From assembly GCF_001865065.1 (NCBI RefSeq), contig NZ_MJGN01000022.1, positions 33,256-97,255 on the forward strand: a DNA stretch of 64,000 nucleotides, written 5' to 3'. The translations under genes were made by a program, and so were the position numbers. Below the pieces are notes generated by a model that did not search any database, had not been told where the DNA came from, and saw nothing but the letters and a program-made list of their open reading frames with translations. How positions within the stretch are numbered: position 1 is the first letter of the stretch; every line of letters begins with the position of its first letter. Of this stretch, positions 8,382-17,570 are shown in pieces. This DNA is from Curtobacterium sp. MCBA15_008 (lineage in GTDB: Bacteria; Actinomycetota; Actinomycetes; Actinomycetales; Microbacteriaceae).

Positions 8382-9371
8382 ATGACCACCACACCGCTCG
8401 CGGTCGAGGCCACCGGTCTCGTGAAGACCTTCGGGACGAACCGGGCAGTGGACGGTGTCGACCTCCGCGTGGAGGCCGGGACGGTCTACGGCGTGCTCGG
8501 CCCGAACGGCGCCGGCAAGACCACCACCATCTCGATGCTCGCGACCCTGCTCCGGCCGGACGGCGGCGAAGCCCGCGTGTTCGGGCACGACGTCCGCCAC
8601 GAGGCGCAGGTCGTCCGGTCCCTGATCGGCGTCACCGGGCAGTACGCGAGCGTCGACGAGACGCTCAGCGCGACCGAGAACCTCGTCATCTTCGCGCGTC
8701 TGCTCGGCCTGAGCCGAGCCGACTCGAAGCGGAAGGCCGTCGAGCTGCTCGAGCGCTTCGGCCTGACCGAGGCCGCTTCCCGACCGCTGAAGAACTTCTC
8801 GGGTGGCATGCGCCGGCGTCTCGACCTGGCGGCGAGCCTCATCGCGCAGCCGCCGCTGATCTTCCTCGACGAGCCGACGACCGGGCTCGACCCCCGGACC
8901 CGGGCGCAGATGTGGGACACCATCCGCGAGCTCGTCGCGACCGGCTCGACCGTGCTCCTCACGACGCAGTACCTCGACGAAGCCGACCAGCTCGCCGACC
9001 GCATCGCCGTGATCGACCACGGTCGGGTGGTCGCCGAGGGCACGAGCGACGAGCTGAAGTCGAGCATCGGCTCGGCGTCGCTGCAGCTCCGGCTGACCGA
9101 CGCGCTCCGCCTCGACGCCGCACGGGCGCTCGTCCGGAACACCCTCGGCGTCGACGCGGTGGCCAGCCCCGAGGGCTCTCGGTTGACCGCCCCGATGTCC
9201 GACCTGGACCGCGTCACCGACCTGCTGGTGTCGTTCCGCGAAGCCGGCATCTCCCTCGCCGAGATGAGCGTGCAGAAGCCGACGCTCGACGAGGTCTTCC
9301 TCACCATCACGGGTGCGCCGGCGACCGCAGACGAGCCCGCCGACGCCGACCTCGAATCGAGCATCGCATGA
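8382..9371 (+). CDS. ABC exporter ATPase, DrrA (daunorubicin resistance) type
   Basis: ATP-binding subunit of a two-gene ABC-2 exporter. The 329 residues show Walker A GPNGAGKTT, signature FSGGMRRRL, Walker B LIFLDEPTTGLD and the H-loop region after TVLLTTQYLDEADQLADR, the last being characteristic of the DrrA branch. The C-terminal 100 residues are the usual substrate/permease-coupling extension. A strong Shine-Dalgarno (AGGAAAGGA) precedes the ATG. Its stop overlaps the permease start by ATGA. The likely job is export of a drug, antibiotic or lipid-like compound; the substrate is unknown. Confidence 0.9.
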   Translation: MTTTPLAVEATGLVKTFGTNRAVDGVDLRVEAGTVYGVLGPNGAGKTTTISMLATLLRPDGGEARVFGHDVRHEAQVVRSLIGVTGQYASVDETLSATENLVIFARLLGLSRADSKRKAVELLERFGLTEAASRPLKNFSGGMRRRLDLAASLIAQPPLIFLDEPTTGLDPRTRAQMWDTIRELVATGSTVLLTTQYLDEADQLADRIAVIDHGRVVAEGTSDELKSSIGSASLQLRLTDALRLDAARALVRNTLGVDAVASPEGSRLTAPMSDLDRVTDLLVSFREAGISLAEMSVQKPTLDEVFLTITGAPATADEPADADLESSIA

Positions 9372-10201
9372 CCACCATCACCCCCACCACGGGCACCTCC
9401 GCCCCGCGGATCACCCCGCGCCCCGGCATCGGCGGCTCCGGCCTCGGCGCCACGGTCCGGCAGTCCTTCACGATGGCGTACCGGGGCCTGGTGAAGGTCC
9501 GTCGGACGCCCGAGCAGCTGTTCGACGTGACCCTGATGCCGATCATCTTCACCGTGATGTTCACGTACATCTTCGGTGGGGCGATCGCCGGCGACATCGG
9601 CAGCTACCTGCCGATCATCATCCCCGGCATCCTCGTGCAGACGAACATCACGTCGTCGATCGTCACCGGTGTCCAGCTCCGCGAGGACATGGACAAGGGC
9701 GTCTTCGACCGCTTCAAGTCGTTGCCGATCGCCCGCATCGCGCCGCTCGCCGGGGCCCTGCTCGCCGACACCGTCCGGTACGCCATCGCGACGACGATCA
9801 CCTTCGCCACCGGCTTCGCGATGGGGCTCCGTCCCGAGGGCGGCGTCGGCGCGGTGGTCCTCGCCGGGCTCCTCGTCGTCGTGGTCGCCTGGGCCGTCAG
9901 CTGGATCTTCGCCTACTTCGGCGTGATCGCCCGCACGGCCTCGAGCGTCTCCGGCATCTCGAACATGGTGCTGTTCCCGCTGACGTTCCTGTCGAACGCG
10001 TTCGTCCCCGCGGACACGCTGCCGGACTGGCTGCGCTGGTTCTCCGAGGTCAACCCGATCTCGCACCTGATCACCGCGGTCCGCGACCTCATCAACCACG
10101 GCACCGTCACGGGCGACCTCTGGATCAGCCTGCTCGGCGCTGCCGTGATCGTCGCGGTGTTCGCCCCGCTCACGGTGCGGGCGTACATGCGGAAGGCCTG
10201 A
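9368..10201 (+). CDS. ABC-2 type permease, DrrB type
   Basis: Membrane partner of the preceding ATPase. The ATG at 9368 overlaps the ATPase stop, giving 277 residues. An N-terminal cytoplasmic stretch leads into six hydrophobic segments, starting with LMPIIFTVMFTYIFGGAI and ending before the basic C-terminus RAYMRKA. The family motif around NAFVPADTLPDWLRWFSEVNPI is typical of DrrB/ABC-2 permeases. It converges on the AfsR-like regulator 15 bp downstream, so the regulator could in principle control the exporter, but they are not co-transcribed. Confidence 0.9.
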   Translation: MTTITPTTGTSAPRITPRPGIGGSGLGATVRQSFTMAYRGLVKVRRTPEQLFDVTLMPIIFTVMFTYIFGGAIAGDIGSYLPIIIPGILVQTNITSSIVTGVQLREDMDKGVFDRFKSLPIARIAPLAGALLADTVRYAIATTITFATGFAMGLRPEGGVGAVVLAGLLVVVVAWAVSWIFAYFGVIARTASSVSGISNMVLFPLTFLSNAFVPADTLPDWLRWFSEVNPISHLITAVRDLINHGTVTGDLWISLLGAAVIVAVFAPLTVRAYMRKA

Positions 10202-10216
10202 CGGGCAGCGGGCCCG

Positions 10217-13200
10217 TCAGCGGGGTCCGAAGCGGAGTTCCTCGAGCAGGAGCCGCGCTCGCGAGACGGCCTCGGCCCGGTCCCACCCGGCCGAGGCCGT
10301 CTCGGCGTCGGCGAGCGCCGACTCCCCGACCGCGTCGGCGAGCAGGGGCCGCAGCCGGCTGTGCAGGAGCACCGCGAAGTCCTGCCGCGACCCGAACCGG
10401 GTGGCGAACGCCCAGCAGCGGGCCGCGTGCTCCGCGTCACCGGAGCGGGCAGCGGCGACCGCCAACCCGGCCAGCGTGGTGCCGATGACGGGCAGGTCCA
10501 GCCACCACGGGTGCAGGCGCAGCATCACGAGCGCCCCGACCCGGATGCGGCGAGCGACGTCCCGTTCGGCGGCCTGGAGGCGCGGTGCGGCTCCGCCGGT
10601 ACGACTCGCCGCCGCCTCGTCGACCGCCGCGATCCGCGCGGCCCCGGCCATCACGGTCCAGTGCGGCGTCTGCTTCCGGAACGGCGCCACCCACTCCCAC
10701 GCCGCGGTGTACTCCGCGGCGGCACGGTCGAGGTCGCCTTCGTACCGCAGGCACTCCGCCGAGATCGCGACGGCGAGCACCCCGATCTGCGAGCGGTCGC
10801 CGTCGAAGCCGCCACGCCCCTCCACGGGCCGTAGCCGCAGGTCGGCCGCGACGCCGCGAGCACGTTCGACGTCCCCGGTCGAGGCGGAACACAGTCCGAC
10901 CGTCCAACCGATCTCGTACAGGTCGTCGTCGGCCCCGAAGCGCTCGAGCTGGTCGCGCGCCACGTCGGCGACCACGAGGGCGCCGGCGTGGTCGCCGGTC
11001 TGCGCGAGCAGCTGGGTCATGGTGACCGCGCCGGTGCCGGTGGTCCACGCGTCCCTCGTGGTCGCGGACAGTTCCTTGGCGCGGGTGGCGTAGCGGAGGG
11101 CCGCCGCGGTCTCGCCGTCGTTCTCGGCGAGCGGTGCGCTGAGCATGTTCGCCAGGCAGGCGACCCCGGGGTCCGGGTCGGAGCGCATCCGGGCGAGGAG
11201 CGCGGTGCCCTCGGCTGGTCGGCCGAGGGTGAGCAGCAGCGCGACCTGGGCGTCGAGCACCGGGAACCCGGTCGGCCCGACGCGACGCCGCAGGTGCCGG
11301 AGCACGGAGACCGCACGGGCGGTGACCCGTCGCCCCTCGAACGCGGCGGAGGCCCCGGCGACGAGGAGTCCGACCTCGGTCGCTGCGACGTCCTCGTCGG
11401 CCGGGGGCGTCCGGCGCAGCACGTCGACGACGTCGGGGGCGATGGCCACGACCTCGCCGTGGGCGCCGCGTAGCGTCCAGTACCCGCCGAGGGCCGCGAA
11501 CACCTGCGCCGTCGCCGGGGCGTCCTCGGCGCGCAGGCTCCAGCGCAGCAGGGTCACCAGGTTGTCCGCTTCGCGGCGGACCTCGTGGAACCGGCGGAGC
11601 TGGTCCTCGCCGGTGATGGTGAAGAGGTTCCGGTCGGCGGTGAACGTCCGGGCCCAGCCGATCATGGCCGTGCGGACCGCCTCGGTCGCCCCGCGTTCGT
11701 CGAGGCGGGCGGCGCCGAACTCGCGGACGGTCTCGAGCAGGCGGTAGCGCACCGGCTCCCCCTCGTGCTCGACGAGCTGCACGAGGGACTGCTCGACGAG
11801 CTCGGCGAGGTCGTCGAGCGCGTCGTCCCGGCGATCGGGTGCCGCGACCGCTTCGACCGCGTCCACTGCGAGCCCGTCCGGGAAGAGCGCGAGGCGTGTG
11901 AGCAGGTCCTGCGCGCTCTCGTCGAGCAGCCGCCAGCTCCACTCGATGACGGCGAGCAGCGTGCGGTGCCGTTCCGGAGCGCTGCGGTCGCCGCCGCGCA
12001 GGAGCGCGAACCGGTCGTCCAGCCGCCGTTCGATCTCGGCGGTGCTCATGCCGCGGATCCGTGCCGCGGCGAGCTCGATCGCGAGCGGTGACCCGTCGAG
12101 CCGCGTGCAGATGCGCCGCACGGCGTCGACCGGCAGGACGGCTCCCGGGCGCGCGGCACGGGCACGCTCGGTGAACAGTCGGACCGCGGCGCCGTCGGCC
12201 TCGACCGGCAAGGGTGCGAGGGGCGCCACGGCCTCGCCGGCGATCGCGAGCGGTGCCCGCGACGTCGTGAGGATCCGGAGGTCCGGGGCGGCGGCGAGCA
12301 GGTCCGCGGCGAACCCGGCCACGGTGTCGACGAGGTGCTCGCAGTTGTCCAGCACGAGCAGCGTCGGGCCGTCGGCGAGCGCCCGGACGACGCGCCCCTG
12401 CAGGTCGGCGACCACGGCGTCACGCAGGGACCGTGCCGAGCGGAACTCGGCGATCCCGAGGAGCGCCCCGAGTGCCGGCACGACGTCCTCGGCGGCAAGC
12501 GGTGCGAGCTCGAACACGACGACCCCGCAGGCGGGCGGCACCTCGGCGGCGACGGCCTGCGCGAGACGTGTCTTCCCGAGGCCGCCCGCACCGAGGATCG
12601 TCACGAGCCGGTGCCGCGACAGCAGGTCGGCGACGGTGTCGAGGTCCTCCTGCCGACCGACGAGCGTGTTCGGTGCGGCGCGGAGGCCGATGCGGCGAGT
12701 ACGTCCGGTGTCGGCGGCCGCACGCCGGAGCAGGTCGGCGTTGAGCCGCACGAGGTCCGCCGAGGGATCCGCTCCGAGCTCGTCGGCCAGGCGGTCGCGG
12801 TGCGCTGCGAAGGCCGCGAGCGCCTCGGCCGTCCGACCGGCTGCGACGAGGGCACGCATGGACCCGGCCACCGCGGCCTCGTCGAAGGGGTTCGCCCGCG
12901 CTTCCGTCGTCCAGACGTCGACGGCCTCGTCCGCCTGCCCGGCATCGAGCAGCGCGGTGCCGAGCGAACGCCGGAGCGCGCGCCGGGCTGCCGCTGCCCG
13001 TTCGGCGAGCGCGCCACCGAGGTCACCCTCGACGTCGTCACCAGGGGTCCCCCGCCAGAGGTCGAGGACGGCACGCACCGTCTCCGGGTCGGCGTGGTCG
13101 GCCGCGGCGCGTTCGGCGCGGGCGAGGTCGACGTCGTCGGGGTCGCACCCGAGCGCGTACCCGGTGCTGGTGGACACGACGACGCCGTCCGCGACGGTGC

Positions 13201-13426
13201 GGCGCAGCCGCGAGACGAGGGTCTGCAGCGCCGCCCGGGCACCGCGGGGCTGGTCCACCGGCCAGAGTTCGTCGATGAGCGCCTCGGTCGTGACGGCGTG
13301 CCCGCGGGCGAGCACGAGCGCGACGAGGAACGACCGTGCGAGGGCCCCCGGGACCGGCGTCGGCGCTCCCGACGGACCCGCGACCGTCACGGGTCCGAGG
13401 ACGGCGATGCGGGGCTGCTCGGGCAC
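10217..13426 (-). CDS. AfsR/SARP-type BTAD transcriptional regulator with NB-ARC ATPase
   Basis: A large 1069-residue transcription factor. Residues about 1-95 form an OmpR-like winged helix (LGPVTVAGP, LIDELWP, LQTLVSRLRR), about 100-240 a bacterial transcriptional activation (BTAD) helical domain, and about 255-560 an NB-ARC/STAND ATPase with Walker A GAGGLGKT near residue 280 and LLVLDNCEHL. The rest is Ala-rich TPR-like repeat. Such proteins often activate secondary metabolism or export genes; targets are unknown. The start is a GTG at 13426. Bases 10570-10588, near the C-terminal end, are identical over 19 nt to one arm of the intergenic palindrome at 35622. Confidence 0.88.
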   Translation of the reverse strand: MPEQPRIAVLGPVTVAGPSGAPTPVPGALARSFLVALVLARGHAVTTEALIDELWPVDQPRGARAALQTLVSRLRRTVADGVVVSTSTGYALGCDPDDVDLARAERAAADHADPETVRAVLDLWRGTPGDDVEGDLGGALAERAAAARRALRRSLGTALLDAGQADEAVDVWTTEARANPFDEAAVAGSMRALVAAGRTAEALAAFAAHRDRLADELGADPSADLVRLNADLLRRAAADTGRTRRIGLRAAPNTLVGRQEDLDTVADLLSRHRLVTILGAGGLGKTRLAQAVAAEVPPACGVVVFELAPLAAEDVVPALGALLGIAEFRSARSLRDAVVADLQGRVVRALADGPTLLVLDNCEHLVDTVAGFAADLLAAAPDLRILTTSRAPLAIAGEAVAPLAPLPVEADGAAVRLFTERARAARPGAVLPVDAVRRICTRLDGSPLAIELAAARIRGMSTAEIERRLDDRFALLRGGDRSAPERHRTLLAVIEWSWRLLDESAQDLLTRLALFPDGLAVDAVEAVAAPDRRDDALDDLAELVEQSLVQLVEHEGEPVRYRLLETVREFGAARLDERGATEAVRTAMIGWARTFTADRNLFTITGEDQLRRFHEVRREADNLVTLLRWSLRAEDAPATAQVFAALGGYWTLRGAHGEVVAIAPDVVDVLRRTPPADEDVAATEVGLLVAGASAAFEGRRVTARAVSVLRHLRRRVGPTGFPVLDAQVALLLTLGRPAEGTALLARMRSDPDPGVACLANMLSAPLAENDGETAAALRYATRAKELSATTRDAWTTGTGAVTMTQLLAQTGDHAGALVVADVARDQLERFGADDDLYEIGWTVGLCSASTGDVERARGVAADLRLRPVEGRGGFDGDRSQIGVLAVAISAECLRYEGDLDRAAAEYTAAWEWVAPFRKQTPHWTVMAGAARIAAVDEAAASRTGGAAPRLQAAERDVARRIRVGALVMLRLHPWWLDLPVIGTTLAGLAVAAARSGDAEHAARCWAFATRFGSRQDFAVLLHSRLRPLLADAVGESALADAETASAGWDRAEAVSRARLLLEELRFGPR

Positions 13427-13473
13427 GGTGCGAGTCTACGGACGGACGGTGCCCGATCCGCCCACGACCGGGG

Positions 13474-13962
13474 TCAGTCGCCCCGGTACCGCGACTGCAG
13501 CTCGGCGTACCGCGCGTCCCAGTCGAACGCGGCGACGCCGTCGTGGTCCCCGGCGAGGTCGAGCTCGAGCAGCTCGAGGTAGGTGTGCCACCCGGCGCCG
13601 TAGTCCCGGCTCCCGACGCCGGCGTGCTCGAGCCGGAGCGACGCACCGTCCGGCGCGGGTTCGACCGTGACGCCCACCGTCGTCTCGCCCTCGCCACGGG
13701 CCTGCCAGGTCGTCGTGAAGGAGCGCGGCGGGTCGCACACCGTGACGGTGCCCTCGGTGAAGGCGGTCCCGTCGTCGTACCGGGCGAGCCAGCGGCCGCC
13801 GAGCCGCAGGTCCCCCTCGTACGGCGCCATCCACCGCGAGAGGCGCTCGCGGTCGGTCACGGCGTCCCACAGGTCCTCGGGCGTGGTCGGGTAGGTCTGG
13901 GCGAAGCGGAGGAGGTACCCGCCGCCGGGTAGCTCGTCGATGGTGCCGTCGGTGGTGCGCAT
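13474..13962 (-). CDS. SRPBCC (AHSA1-like) domain protein
   Basis: A 162-residue START/Bet v 1-like fold protein of the AHSA1 type (YLLRFAQTYPTTPEDLWDAVTDRERLSRWMAPYEGDLRLGG is split over the N-terminal half, with the LSRWMAPYEGD motif clear). Family members bind hydrophobic ligands. The ATG at 13962 lies one base after the stop of the ArsR-type gene, a common ArsR-SRPBCC pairing that suggests the repressor controls this gene. Ligand and physiological role are unknown. Confidence 0.85.
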   Translation of the reverse strand: MRTTDGTIDELPGGGYLLRFAQTYPTTPEDLWDAVTDRERLSRWMAPYEGDLRLGGRWLARYDDGTAFTEGTVTVCDPPRSFTTTWQARGEGETTVGVTVEPAPDGASLRLEHAGVGSRDYGAGWHTYLELLELDLAGDHDGVAAFDWDARYAELQSRYRGD

Positions 13963-13963
13963 G

Positions 13964-14353
13964 TCATGACTCCTCGTCGTGTCGTGGTGCGGCTGGTCGT
14001 GGTGCGTCCGGTCGTGGGGCGCCGGGTCGGGATCCGCCGCGGCGCCCGCGTGCGATCTCGGTCCCGAGGGCGTCGAGCCGCTGCCGCCAGAGCGCGCGGT
14101 ACCGTTCGACGGCGTGGTCGAGCTCCTCGACCGCGCGGGGTTCCAACCGGTACACGCGCGACGTCCCCCGCGGTGCGGCGGACGCGAACCCGGCCTCGCG
14201 CAGCACCCGCAGGTGTCGCGACACGGCCGGCTGCGAGATGCCGAACTCGTCGGCGATCACGTCCGTCAGTGCGCCGGCGGTGTGGTCGTCCTCGGCGAGG
14301 AGCTCCACCAACCGCCGCCGGACGGGGTCACCGAGGACGTCGAATGCGTGCAC
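13964..14353 (-). CDS. ArsR-family winged-helix repressor
   Basis: A 129-residue regulator. The helix-turn-helix ISQPAVSRHLRVLREAG is clear at about residues 40-56, followed by the wing with SRVYRLEP. No metal-binding Cys pair is visible, so it is not an arsenic-type sensor; it belongs to the branch that regulates SRPBCC partners. The C-terminus is a low-complexity R/P/A-rich tail. The start is a GTG at 14353 with no Shine-Dalgarno; a TATAGA hexamer ends 8 nt upstream, so the transcript may be leaderless. An inverted repeat overlaps that hexamer and suggests autoregulation. Confidence 0.88.
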   Translation of the reverse strand: MHAFDVLGDPVRRRLVELLAEDDHTAGALTDVIADEFGISQPAVSRHLRVLREAGFASAAPRGTSRVYRLEPRAVEELDHAVERYRALWRQRLDALGTEIARGRRGGSRPGAPRPDAPRPAAPRHDEES

Positions 14354-14364
14354 GGCACCACTCT

Positions 14365-14380
14365 ATAACCGAGGTGTTAT
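14365..14380 (-). promoter_or_regulatory. Candidate ArsR operator overlapping its own -10
   Basis: ATAAC-6 nt-GTTAT is a perfect inverted repeat immediately upstream of the ArsR-type start. On the minus strand the right half runs into TATAGA, a -10-like hexamer 8 nt from the GTG. The arrangement fits a self-repressed leaderless promoter. No good -35 is seen. Confidence 0.5.
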
Positions 14381-14392
14381 GAAGTCGAGGAC

Positions 14393-15511
14393 TCAGCCCC
14401 GTGGACGTCCGAACGCCGACGGACCCGTCCGGGTGTCCAGGTCGTCGGTCGCGCGCCGCTCGGACTCGACGATGCCCCGCAGTGCGACGAGCGCCGCCGA
14501 GGTCACCGCCACGTGCGACGGGTTCTCCCGAGACGCGTCCAGCGCCCGCTCGACCTCCGCGATCGCCTCGTCGCCCTCTTCCTCGGGGCACTCGCCACGG
14601 ATCACGCACGAGAGTCGCCGCATGGCCTTGGCGAGGGGTTCCGCGAACGCCGGGTCCGGCCGCCCGAGCCCCTCGGACACCGGACCGGAGCGTGCGACGA
14701 GCTCGGTGAGGTCCGTCGTGTACCAGGCCACCCGCTCGAGCGCGCGGAAGCGGGCACCGTCCTGCTGCAGCCGGGCCCGTGACCCGCGGAGTGCTCCCCG
14801 GGGGTTGAGCCGCCGGCTCTCGTGCGCGATCGACACCCGGGAGCGCACGTCGGCGATCGCGCGGTCGAGCCGGTCCTGCTGGTGGTCCCAGGCCTTCTCG
14901 TCGCGCTTGCCCTCCTCGAGGACGTTCGCGAGCCCCTCGAGGTGGTCGGCGAGGACCCCGTTGACCGCGTCGATGCGGTGCTCCGCGTCCCAGAAGTGCA
15001 ACGGCGGGAAGACGAGGAAGTTCACGAGCAACCCGACGGTCACGCCGACGGCCATCTGCACGAGGTACCCGAGCGAGTACCCCTCCGCGTGCGCCCCGCC
15101 GACGAGCAGGACGAACAACGCCGCGGTGGACACCCACGAGCTGCCCTCGCCGAGCACGCGGAACCCGCCGACGAGCACACCGATGCCCACCGCCAGAGCG
15201 ATCGCGAGGAACCCGGGGTCGCCCACCCACATCGTGAAGCCGGCGACGACGATGCCGAGCGCGATCCCGACCAGGGTCTGCACGCCGCTCCGGATGCCGG
15301 CGAACACCGTCGTCTGCATGGCCACGACCGCACCGAGCGGCGCGTAGTAGGGGTACTCCGCCGCGACTCCGGGCACGTGCCGAGCGATGAACCAGGCGAT
15401 CACCGCCGCGGCTGCCGCCTTGGCGGCGTGCAGCAGGCGCGGCTGCGTGCCGGAGACCCGGCTCCACCGCCAGACCCGGGTACCGACCCCCGCGATGTGC
15501 TCGAACGGCAT
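14393..15511 (-). CDS. FUSC-family (aromatic acid exporter-like) membrane protein
   Basis: A 372-residue inner-membrane protein. The N-terminal half has about five or six hydrophobic segments beginning near residue 28 (AAKAAAAAVIAWFIARHVPG, then YYAPLGAVVAM, typical of FUSC/ArAE proteins). The C-terminal half is a soluble, charged, helical domain. The family includes efflux pumps for aromatic carboxylic acids, but substrate cannot be assigned. It is transcribed toward the ArsR-type gene but separated from it by 39 bp that hold the operator. The ATG at 15511 is 208 bp from rplQ. Confidence 0.8.
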   Translation of the reverse strand: MPFEHIAGVGTRVWRWSRVSGTQPRLLHAAKAAAAAVIAWFIARHVPGVAAEYPYYAPLGAVVAMQTTVFAGIRSGVQTLVGIALGIVVAGFTMWVGDPGFLAIALAVGIGVLVGGFRVLGEGSSWVSTAALFVLLVGGAHAEGYSLGYLVQMAVGVTVGLLVNFLVFPPLHFWDAEHRIDAVNGVLADHLEGLANVLEEGKRDEKAWDHQQDRLDRAIADVRSRVSIAHESRRLNPRGALRGSRARLQQDGARFRALERVAWYTTDLTELVARSGPVSEGLGRPDPAFAEPLAKAMRRLSCVIRGECPEEEGDEAIAEVERALDASRENPSHVAVTSAALVALRGIVESERRATDDLDTRTGPSAFGRPRG

Positions 15512-15597
15512 GTGTCCCTCTCGTCCTGTCGGCCGGTCACACTACGGCCGGTGGGCTGTCAGGACGGACGGAACCGCGTTCTCCGGACTGGTCCGAT

Positions 15598-15645
15598 GAC
15601 GGCCTGGAGGCGCGTGGCGGGCCCGCACCGCGCCTCCAGGCCGTC
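15598..15645. repeat. Intergenic palindrome, family member B
   Basis: GACGGCCTGGAGGCGCG (15598-15614) is the exact inverse complement of 15629-15645. The 14-nt centre contains its own palindrome GCGGGCCCGC. It lies between the FUSC gene and rplQ, exactly at the border between accessory block and ribosomal cluster. Confidence 0.85.
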
Positions 15646-15668
15646 GTCCGGTCGCCCCCGGAACGACA

Positions 15669-15702
15669 GGACGCCCCCGCGACGTGCGTCGCAGGGGCGT
15701 CC
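15669..15702 (-). terminator. Terminator-like hairpin downstream of rplQ
   Basis: A 15-bp stem with one mismatch (GGACGCCCC-c-GCGAC with GTCGC-a-GGGGCGTCC) and a GTGC loop lies 18 bp past the rplQ stop. It probably ends the infA-to-rplQ transcript. The T-rich tail is weak. Confidence 0.65.
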
Positions 15703-15719
15703 CGTGGTGGTGCTGGGTC

Positions 15720-16301
15720 TTACTTGTCGTCCGACTTCGCGTCGTCGGACTTCGAAGCAGCGTCGTCCTCGACCTCGGCAGCAGCCTCGGTCTCGGTCTC
15801 CGTCTCGACCGGAGCGGACTCCTCCGTGGTCTCGGTCTCTTCGACCGGCGCCTCCTCGGTGGTCTCGTCCGCGGCCGGCTCCTCGACCGGGGCAGCAGCG
15901 GCCGGAGCCGTGGTGCGGGTCACCGGGGCGGGCGTGCCCGACACCGGCTCGAGGACGAGCTCGATCGACGCGAGGGGAGCGTTGTCGCCCTTGCGGAAGC
16001 CGAGCTTCGTGATGCGGGTGTAGCCACCCTGACGGTCGGCGACCTGCGGTGCGATCTCCGTGAACAGCGTGTGCACGACGGTCTTGTCGCGGAGGGCCGC
16101 GATGACCCGACGACGGGCGTGCAGGTCGCCGCGCTTCGCGAACGTGATGAGACGCTCGGCGACGGGACGGAGGCGCTTGGCCTTCGTCTCGGTGGTCGTG
16201 ATGCGACCGTGCGTGAAGAGGGCGTTGGCGAGGTTGCTCAGGAGCAGGCGCTCGTGGGCGGGGCCGCCACCGAGGCGGGGGCCCTTGGTGGGCTTCGGCA
16301 T
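15720..16301 (-). CDS. rplQ: 50S ribosomal protein L17 with acidic C-terminal tail
   Basis: Large-subunit protein near the exit tunnel. The first about 120 residues are a normal L17 ([19 protein letters not shown] start, then [11 protein letters not shown] and [18 protein letters not shown]). It is followed by an unusually long tail of about 70 residues rich in Glu, Thr, Ala and Val (stretches such as [13 protein letters not shown]), giving 193 residues in total. It is last in the alpha operon, after rpoA. Confidence 0.96.
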   Translation of the reverse strand: MPKPTKGPRLGGGPAHERLLLSNLANALFTHGRITTTETKAKRLRPVAERLITFAKRGDLHARRRVIAALRDKTVVHTLFTEIAPQVADRQGGYTRITKLGFRKGDNAPLASIELVLEPVSGTPAPVTRTTAPAAAAPVEEPAADETTEEAPVEETETTEESAPVETETETEAAAEVEDDAASKSDDAKSDDK

Positions 16302-16369
16302 GTCAGTTCTCCAGTGGTGAAAGAGTGGTGCGCGCTACGTCAGCGGCACGCGTGCGCGTGAGCGCGAGG

Positions 16370-17365
16370 TCAGTTGTTGGACTCGTCCTCGTCGTACCCG
16401 CTGTAGAAGTGGGCGCCGTCGAATCCGGGGACGGTGTCCTTGAGGGACAGGCCGAGCTCGGTGAGCTTGTCCTTGACCTCGTCCACCGACTTCTGACCGA
16501 AGTTGCGGATGTTCATGAGCTGCGTCTCCGACAGGGCGACGAGCTCGGACACCGTGTTGATGCCCTCCCGCTTGAGGCAGTTGTAGCTGCGGACCGACAG
16601 GTCGAGGTCCTCGATCGGGGTCTGCAGCTCGTTCGAGAGCACCGCGTCGACCGGCGCGGGGCCGATCTCGATGCCCTCGGCCGCCGTGTTGAGCTCGCGG
16701 GCGAGCCCGAACAGCTCGACGAGCGTCCGGCCGGCCGATGCGATGGCGTCACGCGGCGTGATGGCCGGCTTCGACTCGACGTCGACGACCAGGCGGTCGA
16801 AGTCCGTGCGCTCACCGGCACGCGTCGCCTCGACGCGGTAGGTGACCTTCAGGACGGGCGAGTAGATCGAGTCGATCGGGATCTGACCCGCTTCGGAGAA
16901 CTCCGAGCGGTTCTGCGTCGCCGACACGTAGCCACGGCCACGCTCGATCGTGAGCTCGAGCTCGAAGCGCGCGGTGTCGTTCAGGGTCGCGATGACGAGG
17001 TCCGGGTTGTGGATCTCGACGCCGGCCGGAGCGGAGATGTCCGCTGCGGTGACCTGACCGGCACCCTGCTTGCGCAGGTACGCGGTGATCGGCTCGTCGT
17101 GCTCGCTGGAGACGACCAGGCTCTTGATGTTGAGGATGATCTCGGTGACGTCTTCCTTGACACCGGGAACGGTGCTGAACTCGTGGAGGACGCCGTCGAT
17201 GCGGATGCTGGTGACAGCCGCGCCGGGGATCGAGGAGAGGAGCGTGCGGCGCAGCGAGTTGCCGAGGGTGTACCCGAAGCCCGGCTCGAGCGGCTCGATG
17301 ACGAAGCGCGAGCGGAACTCGGAGATCGTTTCCTCGGTCAGGGTGGGGCGCTGTGCAATGAGCAC
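16370..17365 (-). CDS. rpoA: RNA polymerase alpha subunit
   Basis: Scaffold subunit of RNA polymerase. I place the start at the GTG at 17365, giving [12 protein letters not shown] and 331 residues, because it has a GAAAGGA Shine-Dalgarno 8 nt upstream and matches family N-termini; an ATG 39 bp further upstream in the same frame is less likely. The N-terminal assembly domain carries [18 protein letters not shown], and the C-terminal domain carries [15 protein letters not shown] and NIRNFGQKS for UP-element and activator contacts. A gap of about 205 bp separates it from rpsK, and rpsD is not present between them. Confidence 0.97.
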   Translation of the reverse strand: MLIAQRPTLTEETISEFRSRFVIEPLEPGFGYTLGNSLRRTLLSSIPGAAVTSIRIDGVLHEFSTVPGVKEDVTEIILNIKSLVVSSEHDEPITAYLRKQGAGQVTAADISAPAGVEIHNPDLVIATLNDTARFELELTIERGRGYVSATQNRSEFSEAGQIPIDSIYSPVLKVTYRVEATRAGERTDFDRLVVDVESKPAITPRDAIASAGRTLVELFGLARELNTAAEGIEIGPAPVDAVLSNELQTPIEDLDLSVRSYNCLKREGINTVSELVALSETQLMNIRNFGQKSVDEVKDKLTELGLSLKDTVPGFDGAHFYSGYDEDESNN

Positions 17366-17458
17366 TGTGGGATTCCTTTCGGCGGAGTGTCCGCTATATG
17401 ACACTCGGCGGTACGACGGGGCCGACCGGGCCCCGACGGGTCTGTTGAGTTGTGATCA

Positions 17459-17476
17459 CGCGCACCGGAGTGCGCG
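17459..17476 (-). other. Small hairpin in the rpsK-rpoA spacer
   Basis: CGCGCAC-cgga-GTGCGCG forms a perfect 7-bp stem in the 205-bp spacer. It could be a processing or attenuation site. Nothing else recognisable lies in the spacer. Confidence 0.35.
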
Positions 17477-17570
17477 ATCGAACGACCAGGAATGGCCGCG
17501 GGCCCCGCTCGCCCCGGAACGGACGGATCCGGTCAGGGGACGAGCAGGGCGCGGCCGGTTGCTCCTCGCG

